Shown: in pieces, positions 36,031 to 45,016 of the stretch | Layout of the letters: each line of letters begins with the position of its first letter | Numbering within the stretch: the first letter of the stretch is position 1 | Origin: CAJXVA01 sp963761755 | GTDB lineage: Bacteria > Myxococcota_A > Polyangia > Nannocystales > Nannocystaceae | Direction of reading: 5' to 3' | NCBI GenBank assembly: GCA_963761755.1 | Contig: CAVXIC010000020.1 | Coordinates: forward strand, 90,786 to 154,785 | DNA: 64,000 nucleotides | Program-made: the position numbers and the translations under genes | Notes under the pieces: model-generated | Seen by the model: the letters and a program-made list of their open reading frames with translations, nothing else | What the model was told of the DNA's origin: nothing | Database searches by the model: none

Positions 36031-36573
36031 ATGCCCGCCGTGCGCCGCCCCCTGCTCCTGCTCTCCCTCCTGCTCCTCGGCGCCTGCACCACCGAAGAGC
36101 CCGCCGCCCCGTACTGCCCTCAGGGCTTCGACGACGACATCGAAGCTCCCACCGCCGACGGGTACTGTAGCCTCGGCAGCTACGCCGAAGCCATCGAGGC
36201 CGACCGGGGGGTCTACGGGTTCGTGAAGTCGATTGCCGGCGGATGTGGACCCGGGGACAACGCATGCAGCGTCACCTACGAGGACGCCCACCCCGTCGAG
36301 ATCTACGCCGTCGACGAGGTGCTCACGGTCGAGGACTGCAGGAACCCTCCGCCCGACACCTCGGACGACGCCTCGCCCATCGATGGGCTCGACGTCGCCC
36401 CCATCCTCGTCGTCAACACGGACGACCAGGGCCGGTACTGGACGTCGCTCGAGCCCGGCACCTACTGCGTCAGCTCGATCGACACCATCGACGACTCCCG
36501 CTGGGCCACAGTGGTGACAGTCGATGAGGACCTGACCAACGCGACCTTCGTGTTCGACCACGGCTTCATCTAG
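36031..36573 (+). CDS. Hypothetical lipoprotein
   Basis: A lipoprotein signal (MPAVRRPLLLLSLLLLGAC, Cys19) precedes a 160-residue Asp/Cys-rich domain with six Cys, for example GGCGPGDNAC and TVEDCRNPPP. A segment ILVVNTDDQGRYWTSLEPGT resembles prealbumin-like repeat folds. It is about 150 bases after the tandem-repeat gene on the same strand. Confidence 0.72.
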   Translation: MPAVRRPLLLLSLLLLGACTTEEPAAPYCPQGFDDDIEAPTADGYCSLGSYAEAIEADRGVYGFVKSIAGGCGPGDNACSVTYEDAHPVEIYAVDEVLTVEDCRNPPPDTSDDASPIDGLDVAPILVVNTDDQGRYWTSLEPGTYCVSSIDTIDDSRWATVVTVDEDLTNATFVFDHGFI

Positions 36574-36649
36574 CAGCCCGTTGGCTTTCAACGAACGGAT
36601 GGTCGTGCGGTCGCAGCCGTGCTCGAGATCTCCGCAGGTGTGAACCCCA

Positions 36650-37585
36650 TCATCCATTTGGACGGACGAGCGTCTCCCAACCTCCACCCTTTATCCGGCC
36701 AACAGTTTGGCCACTCATTGACCAAACGTAGTTCTCTCCTCTCGCGAGAAACGCAAACTCCAAACCCGACTCATCATCACACTCGACCTCCCGGAACTCG
36801 ACGCCATCAAAGACGTCTATCCCACTGGTGTGGCCAAGGTACGCGAGGTCACCCAGTCCGGCGACTCCATAGTAATCTCGCCCTGGATGGGGCCCGACAT
36901 GATGTTCCCATGCCGAACCCGCGCCGATGAACAAGTTCGCAGCCGAACCGACCAGCGCGTATTTCCCGCTGTCAAGCCGCGTTGCGCTGGATATCTTCAT
37001 GGTGGTTGGCAGCTGCAGATCAACCCACTGTTTGCCATCGAACCTCGCTGCAACGCCATGTTGCGAAACCGCGATCAGGTCTTTCTCGTTGGCACCGCAA
37101 ATATCCTTGATGGTCACCGGCTCATCGTAGATGTCGAGAAATGGAAAGGCTGTGGGCGCACTTTCAACGATCTGAAAAACCTGGCCGAAGGACCCCACGC
37201 AATACGGAATGTCGTCGATGACACGGGTTCGACGCATTGGGCCGCGCTCGGCGGCGGCGGCGTTCGGTATCAGAGCGCGTGAGGACTTCAGTTCCGATTC
37301 CGTTTCCTTTCGCCAGTCGAAAGCGATCACCGTGCCACGCTCTCCCATCACGAACCCCCTGCCATCTGGCGAGAAACTCACTGAAACGAAGGGCTCTCGG
37401 GACGCACGGAACCGAATGGCATGGTTCGACCTTGCGATGATCAGCTCGTTCTTGGAATCCTCGTCAAAATCGTCACCGATGGTGCAAGCCAAGAGCAAAA
37501 GGTCGTCTCTGGGCGCCGCGCCCTCCTGAATGAAGCTTTGCTCACTGAGTAATTGATTGGAAAGAGTCTTCATTGCCTTGGTCAT
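36650..37585 (-). CDS. WD40-like beta-propeller protein of unknown function
   Basis: The 311-residue protein has repeats such as FVSVSFSPDGRGFVMGERG and ICGANEKDLIAVSQHGVAAR, indicating a propeller without a signal peptide. Its DNA is visibly less GC-rich than its neighbours (many A/T third positions), a sign of transfer. In myxobacteria such proteins often accompany contact-dependent toxin loci, but no toxin gene is adjacent. An internal ATG at 37573 is an alternative start. Confidence 0.6.
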   Translation of the reverse strand: MTKAMKTLSNQLLSEQSFIQEGAAPRDDLLLLACTIGDDFDEDSKNELIIARSNHAIRFRASREPFVSVSFSPDGRGFVMGERGTVIAFDWRKETESELKSSRALIPNAAAAERGPMRRTRVIDDIPYCVGSFGQVFQIVESAPTAFPFLDIYDEPVTIKDICGANEKDLIAVSQHGVAARFDGKQWVDLQLPTTMKISSATRLDSGKYALVGSAANLFIGAGSAWEHHVGPHPGRDYYGVAGLGDLAYLGHTSGIDVFDGVEFREVECDDESGLEFAFLARGENYVWSMSGQTVGRIKGGGWETLVRPNG

Positions 37586-37670
37586 CGAAAACGTCGGTGC
37601 CGGTGGTTGCCGGTGGTTGCCGTGGCGGTTCGACCGTTCCCGACCTGCTGCCGGCGCTTTGGCGAACCGC

Positions 37671-39259
37671 TCAGGTCACCGGTGCGACCCCTTTGCGGAT
37701 CGCGGACCGCCCCTCGCGCGCCTTGGTGCGCACGAGCTTGTCCAAGATCGTCTCCTCGCGGCCGCGCACGAGGTTGAGCGCCGCCTGGAGTACACGGGAG
37801 GGCCGACGGCCGTATTGCATCGCGTAGAAGGTCGCGAGCATGGCGAACTGCGCCGTGGTGAGTTGTCGACGGCTCCAGCCCTGGCGATAGCTGCCTCCAC
37901 TCGCCGCGGCGCGGAGCAAAGAGCCATAGCGATAGGCATCGTCGTGGGTGATCATCCCGGCCGCGTCGAGCTCGGCATAGAGCGCGCTTCCGGGATACGG
38001 CGCGAACACCATCACGCCCAGCGAGTGCAGCCCGTCGAGCGCCATGCGCTGCGTGAAGACCCACGTGCGGAGGAGATCGCCGAGCGACTGGCCCGGCATG
38101 CCGAGGATGATGCTGGCTTCGGTGACCAGGCCGACTTCGATCGCAGACTTCAAGGAATCGCGGAGCGCGGGGAGCTTGACGCGTTTTTGCATCCGCTTGA
38201 GCTCCGGCTCTGAGCCGCTCTCCGGCGCGTAGCAGAAGTTCCGGCATCCCGCGGCGAACATGGCGGTCGCCGCTTCGGCATCGACGGCCTCCGACCGTGT
38301 TCCCGAGGGTAGCTGCCAGGTGACCTTCAATCCGCGACGCGTGATCGCTTCGCAGAACTCGAGGATCCACTCCTTGGTGAGCAGCGACGTCAGGTCGTTG
38401 ATGTTCACGTTGCAAACCCCGTACTCGGCCTGCAGCTCGGCGATCTCATCGACGACGTCGTCAGGGTTCCGGCGGCGGTACCGAGTGGTCCACATCTGCG
38501 GCGATGAACAGAACGTGCACCGGTAGGGGCAGCCGCGGCTGGTCAACACCGGCATCGCGGCGCCGCGATCGACCCCACTCCCCAAGCCGCGGCGCAGGTA
38601 CACCTCGACCCCGAAGAGGTCCCACGCTGGCCTCGGCAATGCGTCGAGATCGTCGATGCGCGGCCGCATGGGATTGGCGACCGGTTGCCCCCGAAGGCGC
38701 CACGCCAGCGAAGGCGCGTCGTCGAACGGGCTCCGATCTGCAACTCGATCGAGCAGCTCACAAAACGCCGCCTCACCTTCGCCACGAATGCACGCATCGA
38801 GCTCGGGGCAGTCCTCCAGCATGCGCTTCCAGTATGAGGTCGCGTTCTCCCCCCCGCCACCGTGAGTGCATGCGGCCGCGCCCGCTTGACGTCGATGATC
38901 AGCCCACGCAGCACGTCCCACTCGTGCAGGAACATGTGAGCGAAACCGACGACGTCGACCTCGCGTGGAATCCTCGAGATGACCTGGGCGTTGCTCAGCC
39001 CCTGCACACGAAGCCGACCTACGTCCGTCTGTAGCGGCCGCGATTGACCGAGTGCCGCGCCTGCCGCATCGACCACCACCACGTGATGTCCGGCCGCACG
39101 CGCCGCTGCGGCCACGTAGGCCAACCCGAGGTCCGGAACGGCGCCGTAGTAGCTCAAGGACCACGGAGCGGTGACCACCGGCGGCCGCACCAAGCAGACG
39201 CTCAGCGCCCGTCCTCGCCGGGCGTCGGCCTTCGGCTCTTCTTTAGGCTCGACACCCAC
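37671..39259 (-). pseudogene. B12-binding-domain radical SAM enzyme, one frameshift
   Basis: The N-terminal cobalamin-binding-like domain (PDLGLAYVAAAARAAGHHVV, EVDVVGFAHMFLHEW) and a radical SAM domain with GCPYRCTFC (C-x3-C-x2-C) lie in two frames joined at a run of seven C (38849-38855). One more base there restores VAGGENATSYWKRM. Proteins of this class catalyse radical methylations or rearrangements of natural products. No substrate peptide or partner enzyme is obvious. The GTG at 39259 was taken as start. Confidence 0.75.
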
Positions 39260-39295
39260 GCTGCGAGAATAGGCGAGTGACCGCGAGGATGTAAA

Positions 39296-39331
39296 AGCAC
39301 CATCACGAGCACCATCACGAGCACCATCACG
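39296..39331. repeat. Three tandem 12-base units AGCACCATCACG
   Basis: Three perfect units lie just upstream of the radical SAM gene start. It is a minor repeat that could affect the promoter spacing of that gene. The rest of 39332-39772 contains no convincing gene apart from the possible small frame at 39494-39589. Confidence 0.8.
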
Positions 39332-39493
39332 CCGTCGCCCAGACGTCAGAGACGAATGAGGCGCCAAGGGGGCACACAGCCGGGAGTCGCTCCGGCACCG
39401 CGCCTTCACAGCCGGGGCTTCGAGGGGGAGAGTCGGGGGACTGGTGAGGGACTCAGACTTCGCCGCCTTCGTGGCGAGAAGATGGAGGGATGC

Positions 39494-39589
39494 CTACGGC
39501 ACCTCGCTGATCGCCGAGGCCTGACGGACGGCGTATCTCGACGGCCACCACGGGTGAGCACGCGCGACGCGCTCGGTGAATGTGTTCAT
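39494..39589 (-). CDS. Possible 31-residue peptide
   Basis: ATG at 39589 reads MNTFTERVARAHPWWPSRYA and ends SEVP. It lies upstream of, and on the same strand as, the radical SAM enzyme, so a role as a precursor peptide is conceivable. There is no direct evidence that it is expressed. Confidence 0.2.
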   Translation of the reverse strand: MNTFTERVARAHPWWPSRYAVRQASAISEVP

Positions 39590-39772
39590 GGCAGGTCCTC
39601 GCGCGATTGCGCCTGTACCCTACTGCACCGCCGCCGTCGGTGAAATCGGCCAGGTCTGTACGCGCCCGCGGTGACCGGGTGGCGCACCCGTTGGGCGGTT
39701 CTTTTTGCGGTGTTGGGACACGCCTGCATTTTTTTGTCAGGGTCGAGGCCCTAGTGGGGAGAGGAGGTTGAA

Positions 39773-40298
39773 GTGTTTGCGGCGAAGACCAACGCGCCAC
39801 TGTGCGGCCTTTCGGCCGGCGGCAGTGCCCAAGCGTTCACCGAGCTGGTTCGGAGGACGCAAGGGGCCGTCTGCGCGGTGACCTACGCGGCGACACGTCG
39901 ACGCGAATCAGTGAGGACTTGGCCCAGGAGACCTATCTCGTGGCGTGGAGTAAGCTCCGCGAGCAGGAGCTCCAAGAGCCCGAGAAGGTCGCGGGATGGC
40001 TGGTCGGCATCGGGCGAAATTTGGCCCGCAAGACGACTCGAGAGGTGATGATCCTCTACTACCGCGAGGAGCAGTCCACACCTCGGGTCAGCGAGCTGCT
40101 CGGGATCTCCGTCTCGGCGGCCGAGCAGCGGCTGTCACGGGGCCGCAAGATGCTGCGCGCCAAGGTCGAACACGCGCTGGGTGAGGAGCTCCTCCGTACC
40201 CGCCCGACGGCAGCCTTCACCGATCGCGTCGCCGCGGCGCTGCCCCTGGGGTTCTTGGCGCCCGCGGCATCGCCCGCCTCTTCTTCGCCGTTCACCAA
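39773..40298 (+). pseudogene. Broken ECF sigma factor gene
   Basis: The region 2 part occurs in two frames: QAFTELVRRTQGAVCAVTYA from 39773, then ISEDLAQETYLVAWSKLREQ after a frame change near 39890. ARKTTR then joins directly to EVMILYYREEQSTPRVSELL of region 4, so the linker between regions 2 and 4 is deleted. The C-terminal extension is cut by an IS91 remnant at 40299. The gene cannot make a normal sigma factor. Confidence 0.7.
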
Positions 40299-40445
40299 GC
40301 GTTCAAGCGAAATGTCGACGCGGAAGACGCGGGCAAGGAGCGTCATCCACGGCAGGCGAGAAGGGGCAGCATCGCTGAGCTGAGCGTGCAGCAAGGTGGT
40401 GATGGCGGGGAGTTCGAGCTGGCCGCGAGGGATGAAGAGGGACAG
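40299..40445 (-). mobile_element. IS91-like remnant with internal deletion
   Basis: A 15-base terminus GCGTTCAAGCGAAAT (one change from the intact end) is fused to transposase C-terminal coding DNA (minus strand: SRLPWMTLLARVFRVDIS). It corresponds to the intact element with about 390 bases removed. It truncates the sigma factor gene. Bases 40446-40637 that follow contain only a short tail-like frame (DSVASLRRLDEDNPRPDPK near 40500) and no credible gene. Confidence 0.75.
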
Positions 40446-40637
40446 CGATGGCCGGCCTCGGCGCCAGTCGTGAGGACTCCGTCGCCAGCCTTCGCCGTCT
40501 CGATGAGGACAATCCGCGGCCCGATCCCAAGTGATCGAGGCTTCGAGGATCGAAGGGGGCCACAGCGCGGTGGAATGAGCAGAAGATCGGGCGTCGGTTG
40601 TGGACAGTCCGGTGGTGGCGAAAGCCCGGCTGGGCGA

Positions 40638-41135
40638 TCAGGGCTCGGCGTGGTGACGCAGCGCGCTGAGCTGATCGCCCCACCACATCCCCATCGACCC
40701 GACGAACGCGGCCACCGCCTGGCCGTGGCGGGCTGGATGATCGTCGCGGATGTCGGCCCAGCCGCGGTGCGTCACTGTGACGTGGGTGCCCGAGCGAGTC
40801 GGGGCAAACTCCACCTCGACGCTCGTGTGCTCATGCGGCGCGAAGTTGACGTTGCGCCAGCGAAGGCGGAAGCCGTGCGGGGGGTCCCAGTGGGTGATCT
40901 GCCCAGTCTCGATCACTCGGGTGCCGCCCTTGCTCTCGAATGACTCGAACACGCGCCCACCAACGCCACCTTCGAGGGCGATGATGCCGCGGCGGTCCCC
41001 CGCCACGCGGTACTTCTTGCCGCGCCGCCACCACTGGTCGATCTCCTCGGTAAACAGGCGAAACGCCTCTTCCGGGGGTACGCGCACCAGCACGCTGGCG
41101 CGCGCCTGGTCACCGGGTCGGGGCGTGACCGTCAT
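40638..41135 (-). CDS. SRPBCC (AHSA1-like) domain protein
   Basis: The 165-residue START/Bet v1-like protein shows VPPEEAFRLFTEEIDQWWRR at the N-terminus and VTVTHRGWADIRDDHP near the end, as in AHSA1 family proteins encoded next to ArsR regulators. It probably binds a hydrophobic ligand in a central cavity. The start overlaps the arsR stop (ATGA), so it is the third gene of a coupled operon. Confidence 0.85.
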   Translation of the reverse strand: MTVTPRPGDQARASVLVRVPPEEAFRLFTEEIDQWWRRGKKYRVAGDRRGIIALEGGVGGRVFESFESKGGTRVIETGQITHWDPPHGFRLRWRNVNFAPHEHTSVEVEFAPTRSGTHVTVTHRGWADIRDDHPARHGQAVAAFVGSMGMWWGDQLSALRHHAEP

Positions 41136-41473
41136 GTCTTGCGCCCTCGTTTTGGGCGCGTCTCGGCGTGGACCTTGAACGCCTGCAGTTGGTCGTCCCA
41201 GAAGGCTTCGACCTCCTCGATCCAGTTGCGCAGAGCCCCGAGCGGCTCCGAGCGCAGGCGGTACAAACGAACGCGCGCGTCGTCGTCGGGGCTGTCCTCG
41301 CTGACCAGGTTGGCCCGCCGAAGCACCCGCAGGTGCCGGCTCATCGCGGGTCGGCTCATCGCCAGCGCGTCGGCGATCTCCGACGCGCGGCGGGGTCCTT
41401 CCCGCAGCAGACCGATCACCGCGCGACGCGTCGGATCGGCCAGCGCCGACAACGTGGTGTCGAGATCGCTCAC
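41132..41473 (-). CDS. ArsR-family regulator of the VOC-SRPBCC operon
   Basis: GTG at 41473 opens VSDLDTTLSALADPTRRAVI, the usual start of ArsR proteins paired with SRPBCC genes. The helix-turn-helix is DALAMSRPAMSRHLRVLRRA. No metal-binding CxC is present, so it probably senses a ligand other than metal or acts constitutively. It overlaps the VOC stop (GTGA) and the SRPBCC start (ATGA). Confidence 0.88.
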   Translation of the reverse strand: MSDLDTTLSALADPTRRAVIGLLREGPRRASEIADALAMSRPAMSRHLRVLRRANLVSEDSPDDDARVRLYRLRSEPLGALRNWIEEVEAFWDDQLQAFKVHAETRPKRGRKT

Positions 41474-41943
41474 TGTCCCTGTTCGCGGACGCGCTGCATG
41501 AACCACCAGCGGTGACCCTCGAGGTCCTCGGCCGCGTACGCGCGGTCGGCCCAGTAGTCCTCGCCGTAGTCTTCGGTGGCGGGCTCGGACACGATCGTCG
41601 CGCCGGCGGCTCGGGCGTGGGCGCAGTGGGCATCGGCGTCCTCCACCGCGACGCAGAGCGCCTGGGTGCACGCGCGATCGGGCAGTGACTGCGGGCTGCG
41701 GGCCGGGACGGGGTTGGGACGGCCGGCGCGCACGGCCGTGCTGCCGACCATGATCAGACCGAGACCCACGCCCTCGGCGTCGCCGAACACGAGCTCGGAG
41801 TGCTCGATCTGCCCGCCCTCACCCTCGATCTTCAGGCGCACCTCGAAGCCAAACGCCTCGCACAGCCAGTCGATTGCGGTCGCGGCGTCATCGTAGAACA
41901 GCGCGCTGGAGACGCGTGGCCAGCCCTTGGGAGGCGGCTTCAT
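41470..41943 (-). CDS. VOC (glyoxalase/bleomycin-resistance) family protein
   Basis: The 157-residue protein shows the paired beta-alpha-beta-beta-beta modules: ALFYDDAATAIDWLCEAFGF at the start and EDLEGHRWWFMQR at the end. Catalytic metal ligands are not clearly conserved. It resembles PhnB-like VOC proteins. The ATG at 41943 has a good CCAGGAG ribosome-binding site. It is the first gene of the three-gene operon. Confidence 0.85.
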   Translation of the reverse strand: MKPPPKGWPRVSSALFYDDAATAIDWLCEAFGFEVRLKIEGEGGQIEHSELVFGDAEGVGLGLIMVGSTAVRAGRPNPVPARSPQSLPDRACTQALCVAVEDADAHCAHARAAGATIVSEPATEDYGEDYWADRAYAAEDLEGHRWWFMQRVREQGQ

Positions 41944-41979
41944 GGCGTGAGACTCCTGGTCTTGACTGTTTTCGACATG

Positions 41980-41992
41980 GTTAATAGTTAAC
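41980..41992. promoter_or_regulatory. Candidate ArsR operator upstream of the VOC operon
   Basis: GTTAA-TAG-TTAAC is a perfect palindrome 37 bases upstream of the VOC start and lies inside a larger CATGGTT/AACCATG inverted repeat (41976-42006). The only AT-rich stretch of this intergenic region is here. Binding by the ArsR of the same operon is inferred. Confidence 0.55.
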
Positions 41993-42095
41993 GCATATCG
42001 CAACCATGTGCAACCCCGAAGCGGCGTGCTTGTTCCCAGAGAGGCTGCTGGATCCACCCCGACCGCTGGTAGTCCGTCAGCACCGAGCATGCAGG

Positions 42096-42830
42096 CTACC
42101 CGCCCCGATTGAGGACCCAAAAGGCCAGCCCAGGCACAAGTCGAGCCATCCACTTCAGTGCCACAGACTGCCCCGGGGTGATCTCTTCCCGACCTCGTTC
42201 GAGCCCGCGCAGCAATGCGTTGGCCAAGACTTCGGGGGGCATGCGTGAAAACGAAGGATCGAGGTTCGTCGCCAGAGGCGTGTCCACCACCGGCGGCAGC
42301 AGCTCGACGACTCGTACCGACGTGTCGCGCAGCTGATGGCGCAGCGAGCGGGTCCACGCGTGAACGAACGCCTTCGCGCCCGAGTAGACCGGCGCTGCAG
42401 CGTACGGGACGTACGCCAGGCCCGAGCTGACGTTGACGATGCACCCACCTCGCTCGAGCATCCCCGGCAGGAAGTGATGCGCCATGCGAAGCGGGCCCAT
42501 CACGTCGATGTCGACCTCTTGCGCCTGCTTCGCGATCGGGTGCCCCGCCTTGACGTCGAAGAAGTCCATCACGCCGGCGTTGTTCACGAGCAGCTCGGCG
42601 CCTCCGCGTTCGTCCACGGCGGCGAGCAGCTCGCCGATGGCGGCGTCGTTGGTGACATCGCACGCGAGTCCCTCGATGCGTGGGTGCGTGTTCGCTGCGG
42701 CCTCGAGCCGCGCGCGGTTCCTGCCGGTGACGACGACGTTGGCTCCGGCGGCCGCCAGCGCCTGGGCAATGTTCAGACCGATGCCCGATGAGCCTCCGGT
42801 GACCACCGCCAGCTTTCCTGCGACCTTCAT
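42096..42830 (-). CDS. Short-chain dehydrogenase/reductase
   Basis: A classical SDR of 244 residues: TGGSSGIG cofactor loop, NNAGV, catalytic Ser in NVSSG and Tyr/Lys in YSGAK. Substrate unknown. Its start overlaps the stop of the DUF1772-like gene (ATGA). The operon is divergent from an HxlR regulator, a common arrangement for quinone- or electrophile-responsive reductases. Confidence 0.9.
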   Translation of the reverse strand: MKVAGKLAVVTGGSSGIGLNIAQALAAAGANVVVTGRNRARLEAAANTHPRIEGLACDVTNDAAIGELLAAVDERGGAELLVNNAGVMDFFDVKAGHPIAKQAQEVDIDVMGPLRMAHHFLPGMLERGGCIVNVSSGLAYVPYAAAPVYSGAKAFVHAWTRSLRHQLRDTSVRVVELLPPVVDTPLATNLDPSFSRMPPEVLANALLRGLERGREEITPGQSVALKWMARLVPGLAFWVLNRGG

Positions 42831-43321
42831 GACTGCTCTCCCCTCGGTTGGGCGGCGGCTCCGTGCAGGCCCGCGAGGACCGTCGAGACGAACATGCCCA
42901 GCGAGAGCAGCACCCGAGGCACGTGGAGAGCCAGCCACATCGTTCGAACGGCGTCGGCCTCCTGCGCCGAGTAGCTCAGCCCCCGCAGCGCCAGGTTTTC
43001 GGGCAGGTGGTAGGCCGAGGTGATCAGGGAGTTGATGACCCACAGCACCAGCGCGATGGTCCACCACCGGCGCGCTTGGGGCACCGAGGCCGCGTTGCGC
43101 CGCGATACGAAGATCCCGATCAGCGCGAGCAAGAACGCGGGAATGATGGCGACTGCGAAAGAGGTGAACTCCCCCCAGAATCCCGCCTGCCATTCCAGCG
43201 CGTCCATCTTCAGCCACCGGACACCTGAGATGCCGATCAACAGGCCGCCACCGGTAAAGATCCCCGAGCCGACGATCGCGAAGATGACGGGGTTTTGAGA
43301 GATGCGTGGCGACTGACTCAT
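42827..43321 (-). CDS. DUF1772/anthrone-oxygenase-like membrane protein
   Basis: The 164-residue protein has four hydrophobic helices with WLALHVPRVLLSLGMFVSTV at the C-terminus, a layout like the DUF1772 family that includes anthrone oxygenases. The match is by pattern only. It is coupled to the SDR gene. Confidence 0.55.
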   Translation of the reverse strand: MSQSPRISQNPVIFAIVGSGIFTGGGLLIGISGVRWLKMDALEWQAGFWGEFTSFAVAIIPAFLLALIGIFVSRRNAASVPQARRWWTIALVLWVINSLITSAYHLPENLALRGLSYSAQEADAVRTMWLALHVPRVLLSLGMFVSTVLAGLHGAAAQPRGEQS

Positions 43322-43370
43322 GGGGTTTTCTTCGATGGGAACGAGCGGAGCATTTCGAAAGGCAGACGGG

Positions 43371-43877
43371 CTACGCCCTCGCGGTAATCGACGCGACCGA
43401 GTCTCTCCTCAGGAGCCTGCGGATGACGTACACATGGGAGATCACCAGGACGGGAGCGACCAGGCCCTGGAGGAACCACATCCCGCCGATGTCCGTCGCG
43501 AACACGTCCGCACGCTGGATGACCAGCGAGACGGAAGCGAAGTCGGCCAGACCGACCACGGTCAACAGCCACGCCAAGGGGCGCGTTGCGGCGGAGCGCT
43601 GGAAAGCGGCCGCGGCCGCCGCGAGTCCGACCACGCCCGCAGCCAAGTCACCGAATGCGATGGTCTGCAGCGCTGTCAGATCTTGCGCCGGATCGACCTG
43701 GCCGGGCGCTAGCAGCGTCAGGCCCAGGAAGCGAAAGCCGTGCACGAGCAGCATGGGTGCGAGCGCAGCGTGAAAGTCGACGATCTCCAGCCGCGGGCGC
43801 ACGTATTTTGCGAAGATGAGGCCGTAGGCAGCCAAGCCCATGGAGAACTGAATCGCGACAATGAGAAACGGATGCAT
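43371..43877 (-). CDS. Integral membrane protein
   Basis: The 168-residue protein has about five membrane segments, starting MHPFLIVAIQFSMGLAAYGL. I do not recognise a family. It is the first gene of the minus-strand operon under the HxlR operator and lies 49 bases from the next gene. Confidence 0.65.
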   Translation of the reverse strand: MHPFLIVAIQFSMGLAAYGLIFAKYVRPRLEIVDFHAALAPMLLVHGFRFLGLTLLAPGQVDPAQDLTALQTIAFGDLAAGVVGLAAAAAAFQRSAATRPLAWLLTVVGLADFASVSLVIQRADVFATDIGGMWFLQGLVAPVLVISHVYVIRRLLRRDSVASITARA

Positions 43878-43915
43878 GACTGTGCTCCTCGCCGCGCCAG
43901 AGCAGCGGACGACTT

Positions 43916-43958
43916 ACTTGCACTTCGCAATCTACCTGATAACTTGCGAGGTGCAAGT
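43916..43958. promoter_or_regulatory. Palindromic HxlR operator
   Basis: Half-sites ACTTGCACTTCGCAA (43916-43930) and TTGCGAGGTGCAAGT (43944-43958) are inverted repeats matching at 14 of 15 positions with a 13-base spacer. They lie between the divergent hxlR-type gene and the membrane-protein operon. Within the right arm ACTTGC-GAGGT-GCAAGT is itself a palindrome. The spacing suits two dimers of a winged-helix regulator. Confidence 0.75.
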
Positions 43959-43987
43959 GGTTTTTCGAGGCGCGCTTCGAGGACGTC

Positions 43988-44404
43988 GTGACGGCGATGG
44001 GTGAGCTGCGCTCATGCTGTCCGATCGCCGCCTCTTTGGATGTGATCGGCGATCGCTGGACGCTGGTGATCCTGCGCGACCTGCTGCTTGGCGGGGCGCG
44101 ACGATTCTCCGAGTTCGCCGTCGCGGAGGGCATCGCAACCAACGTCCTCAGCGAGCGACTCGAGCGACTGACGCGCGAGGAGCTCATCACCGTGAATCGA
44201 GACCCCAGCGATGGCCGGCGCAAGCTCTACGCGCCGACGGAGGCTGGCATCGCGCTGATCCCCGTCCTCGTCGAGCTCGCGGCTTGGGGACTCGCCTTCA
44301 CGGAGGCGACCGGCGCCGAAGAGCTCGTGGCGCAGATGCGCGAGGACCGGGACGCCGTGATCACCGGCCTCACCCAGCGCGCTCGGGGTGGCCAGGCTCC
44401 GTAG
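43988..44404 (+). CDS. HxlR-family transcription regulator
   Basis: The 138-residue winged-helix protein begins CCPIAASLDVIGDRWTLVIL, the standard HxlR N-terminus with a Cys pair that in some members senses electrophiles or redox. LSERLERLTREELI is the recognition region. It is divergent from and probably controls the SDR operon. Confidence 0.9.
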   Translation: MTAMGELRSCCPIAASLDVIGDRWTLVILRDLLLGGARRFSEFAVAEGIATNVLSERLERLTREELITVNRDPSDGRRKLYAPTEAGIALIPVLVELAAWGLAFTEATGAEELVAQMREDRDAVITGLTQRARGGQAP

Positions 44405-44710
44405 ACTTTGGCGGCGCCCACCTCGGCGTGCCCAGGGGGCGGGCACCCTCGAGCGCGAAAGCCGGGCGACGATCGCATTCGACCCGCTCGAAGCTGCGCT
44501 CCCGCTCCCGCTCCCGCTCCCTGGGACGATGGCCGCGATGCAGGCCGTGCTCGTTCTCGAGGCTCTCCGGGCCTCCACCGGTGTTGCCGTCGGCCCAAGC
44601 GAGGTGCGTCTTGCGGACGCGGACTCCAAAACGACATCTGGGGTTGCCCGTACTGATCGCCAGCGTTTCGTGAAGTCCGGCCCTTTGGCTTTCCTTACGC
44701 GAACGGCTCG
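44405..44710. other. Intergenic region with hexanucleotide repeat
   Basis: Four GCTCCC units lie at 44498-44521. I see no convincing gene on either strand. Confidence 0.4.
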
Positions 44711-44910
44711 TTGACATCCCTCCGAACGCGCGGCGATCGTGAGGTCGTGCGGCGCGGGGCCTCAGCCATCATGCTCCTTTGGGCGGCGAGCGGATGCGCG
44801 TCCGATGTCGGCATCCCGCTTCCGGATACCGAGCTACGCTACGACGGACCCCATCTGCGACTATACGTGGCCAATGGCAGATCGGTCTGCGACGGGGCAG
44901 GGCTTCGTGA
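44711..44910 (+). pseudogene. 5' fragment of a lipoprotein gene
   Basis: The frame opens at TTG 44711 and reads a basic N-terminus, ASAIMLLWAASGC (lipobox) and then DTELRYDGPHLRLYVANGRS. This resembles the N-termini of myxobacterial lipoproteins with a following hydrolase-like domain. After about residue 65 the composition becomes Arg-rich and unlike protein, so the gene appears truncated near 44905 by loss or frameshift. Confidence 0.4.
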
Positions 44911-45016
44911 TCTGCGAAGTCCATCGCCCGAAGTTCTTGCTCAAGGAGCGCGACCCCGCCGGGCTCGAGTCGTCTTTCTAAGCCGACTCCCGGTGGGCCT
45001 GCGCCACCTCGAACAC

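Noticed and set aside
40299..40445. Possibility that the broken sigma factor has a genuine C-terminal extension here
   Set aside because: The sequence matches the IS91 terminus and transposase coding DNA on the opposite strand, so the extension is read-through.
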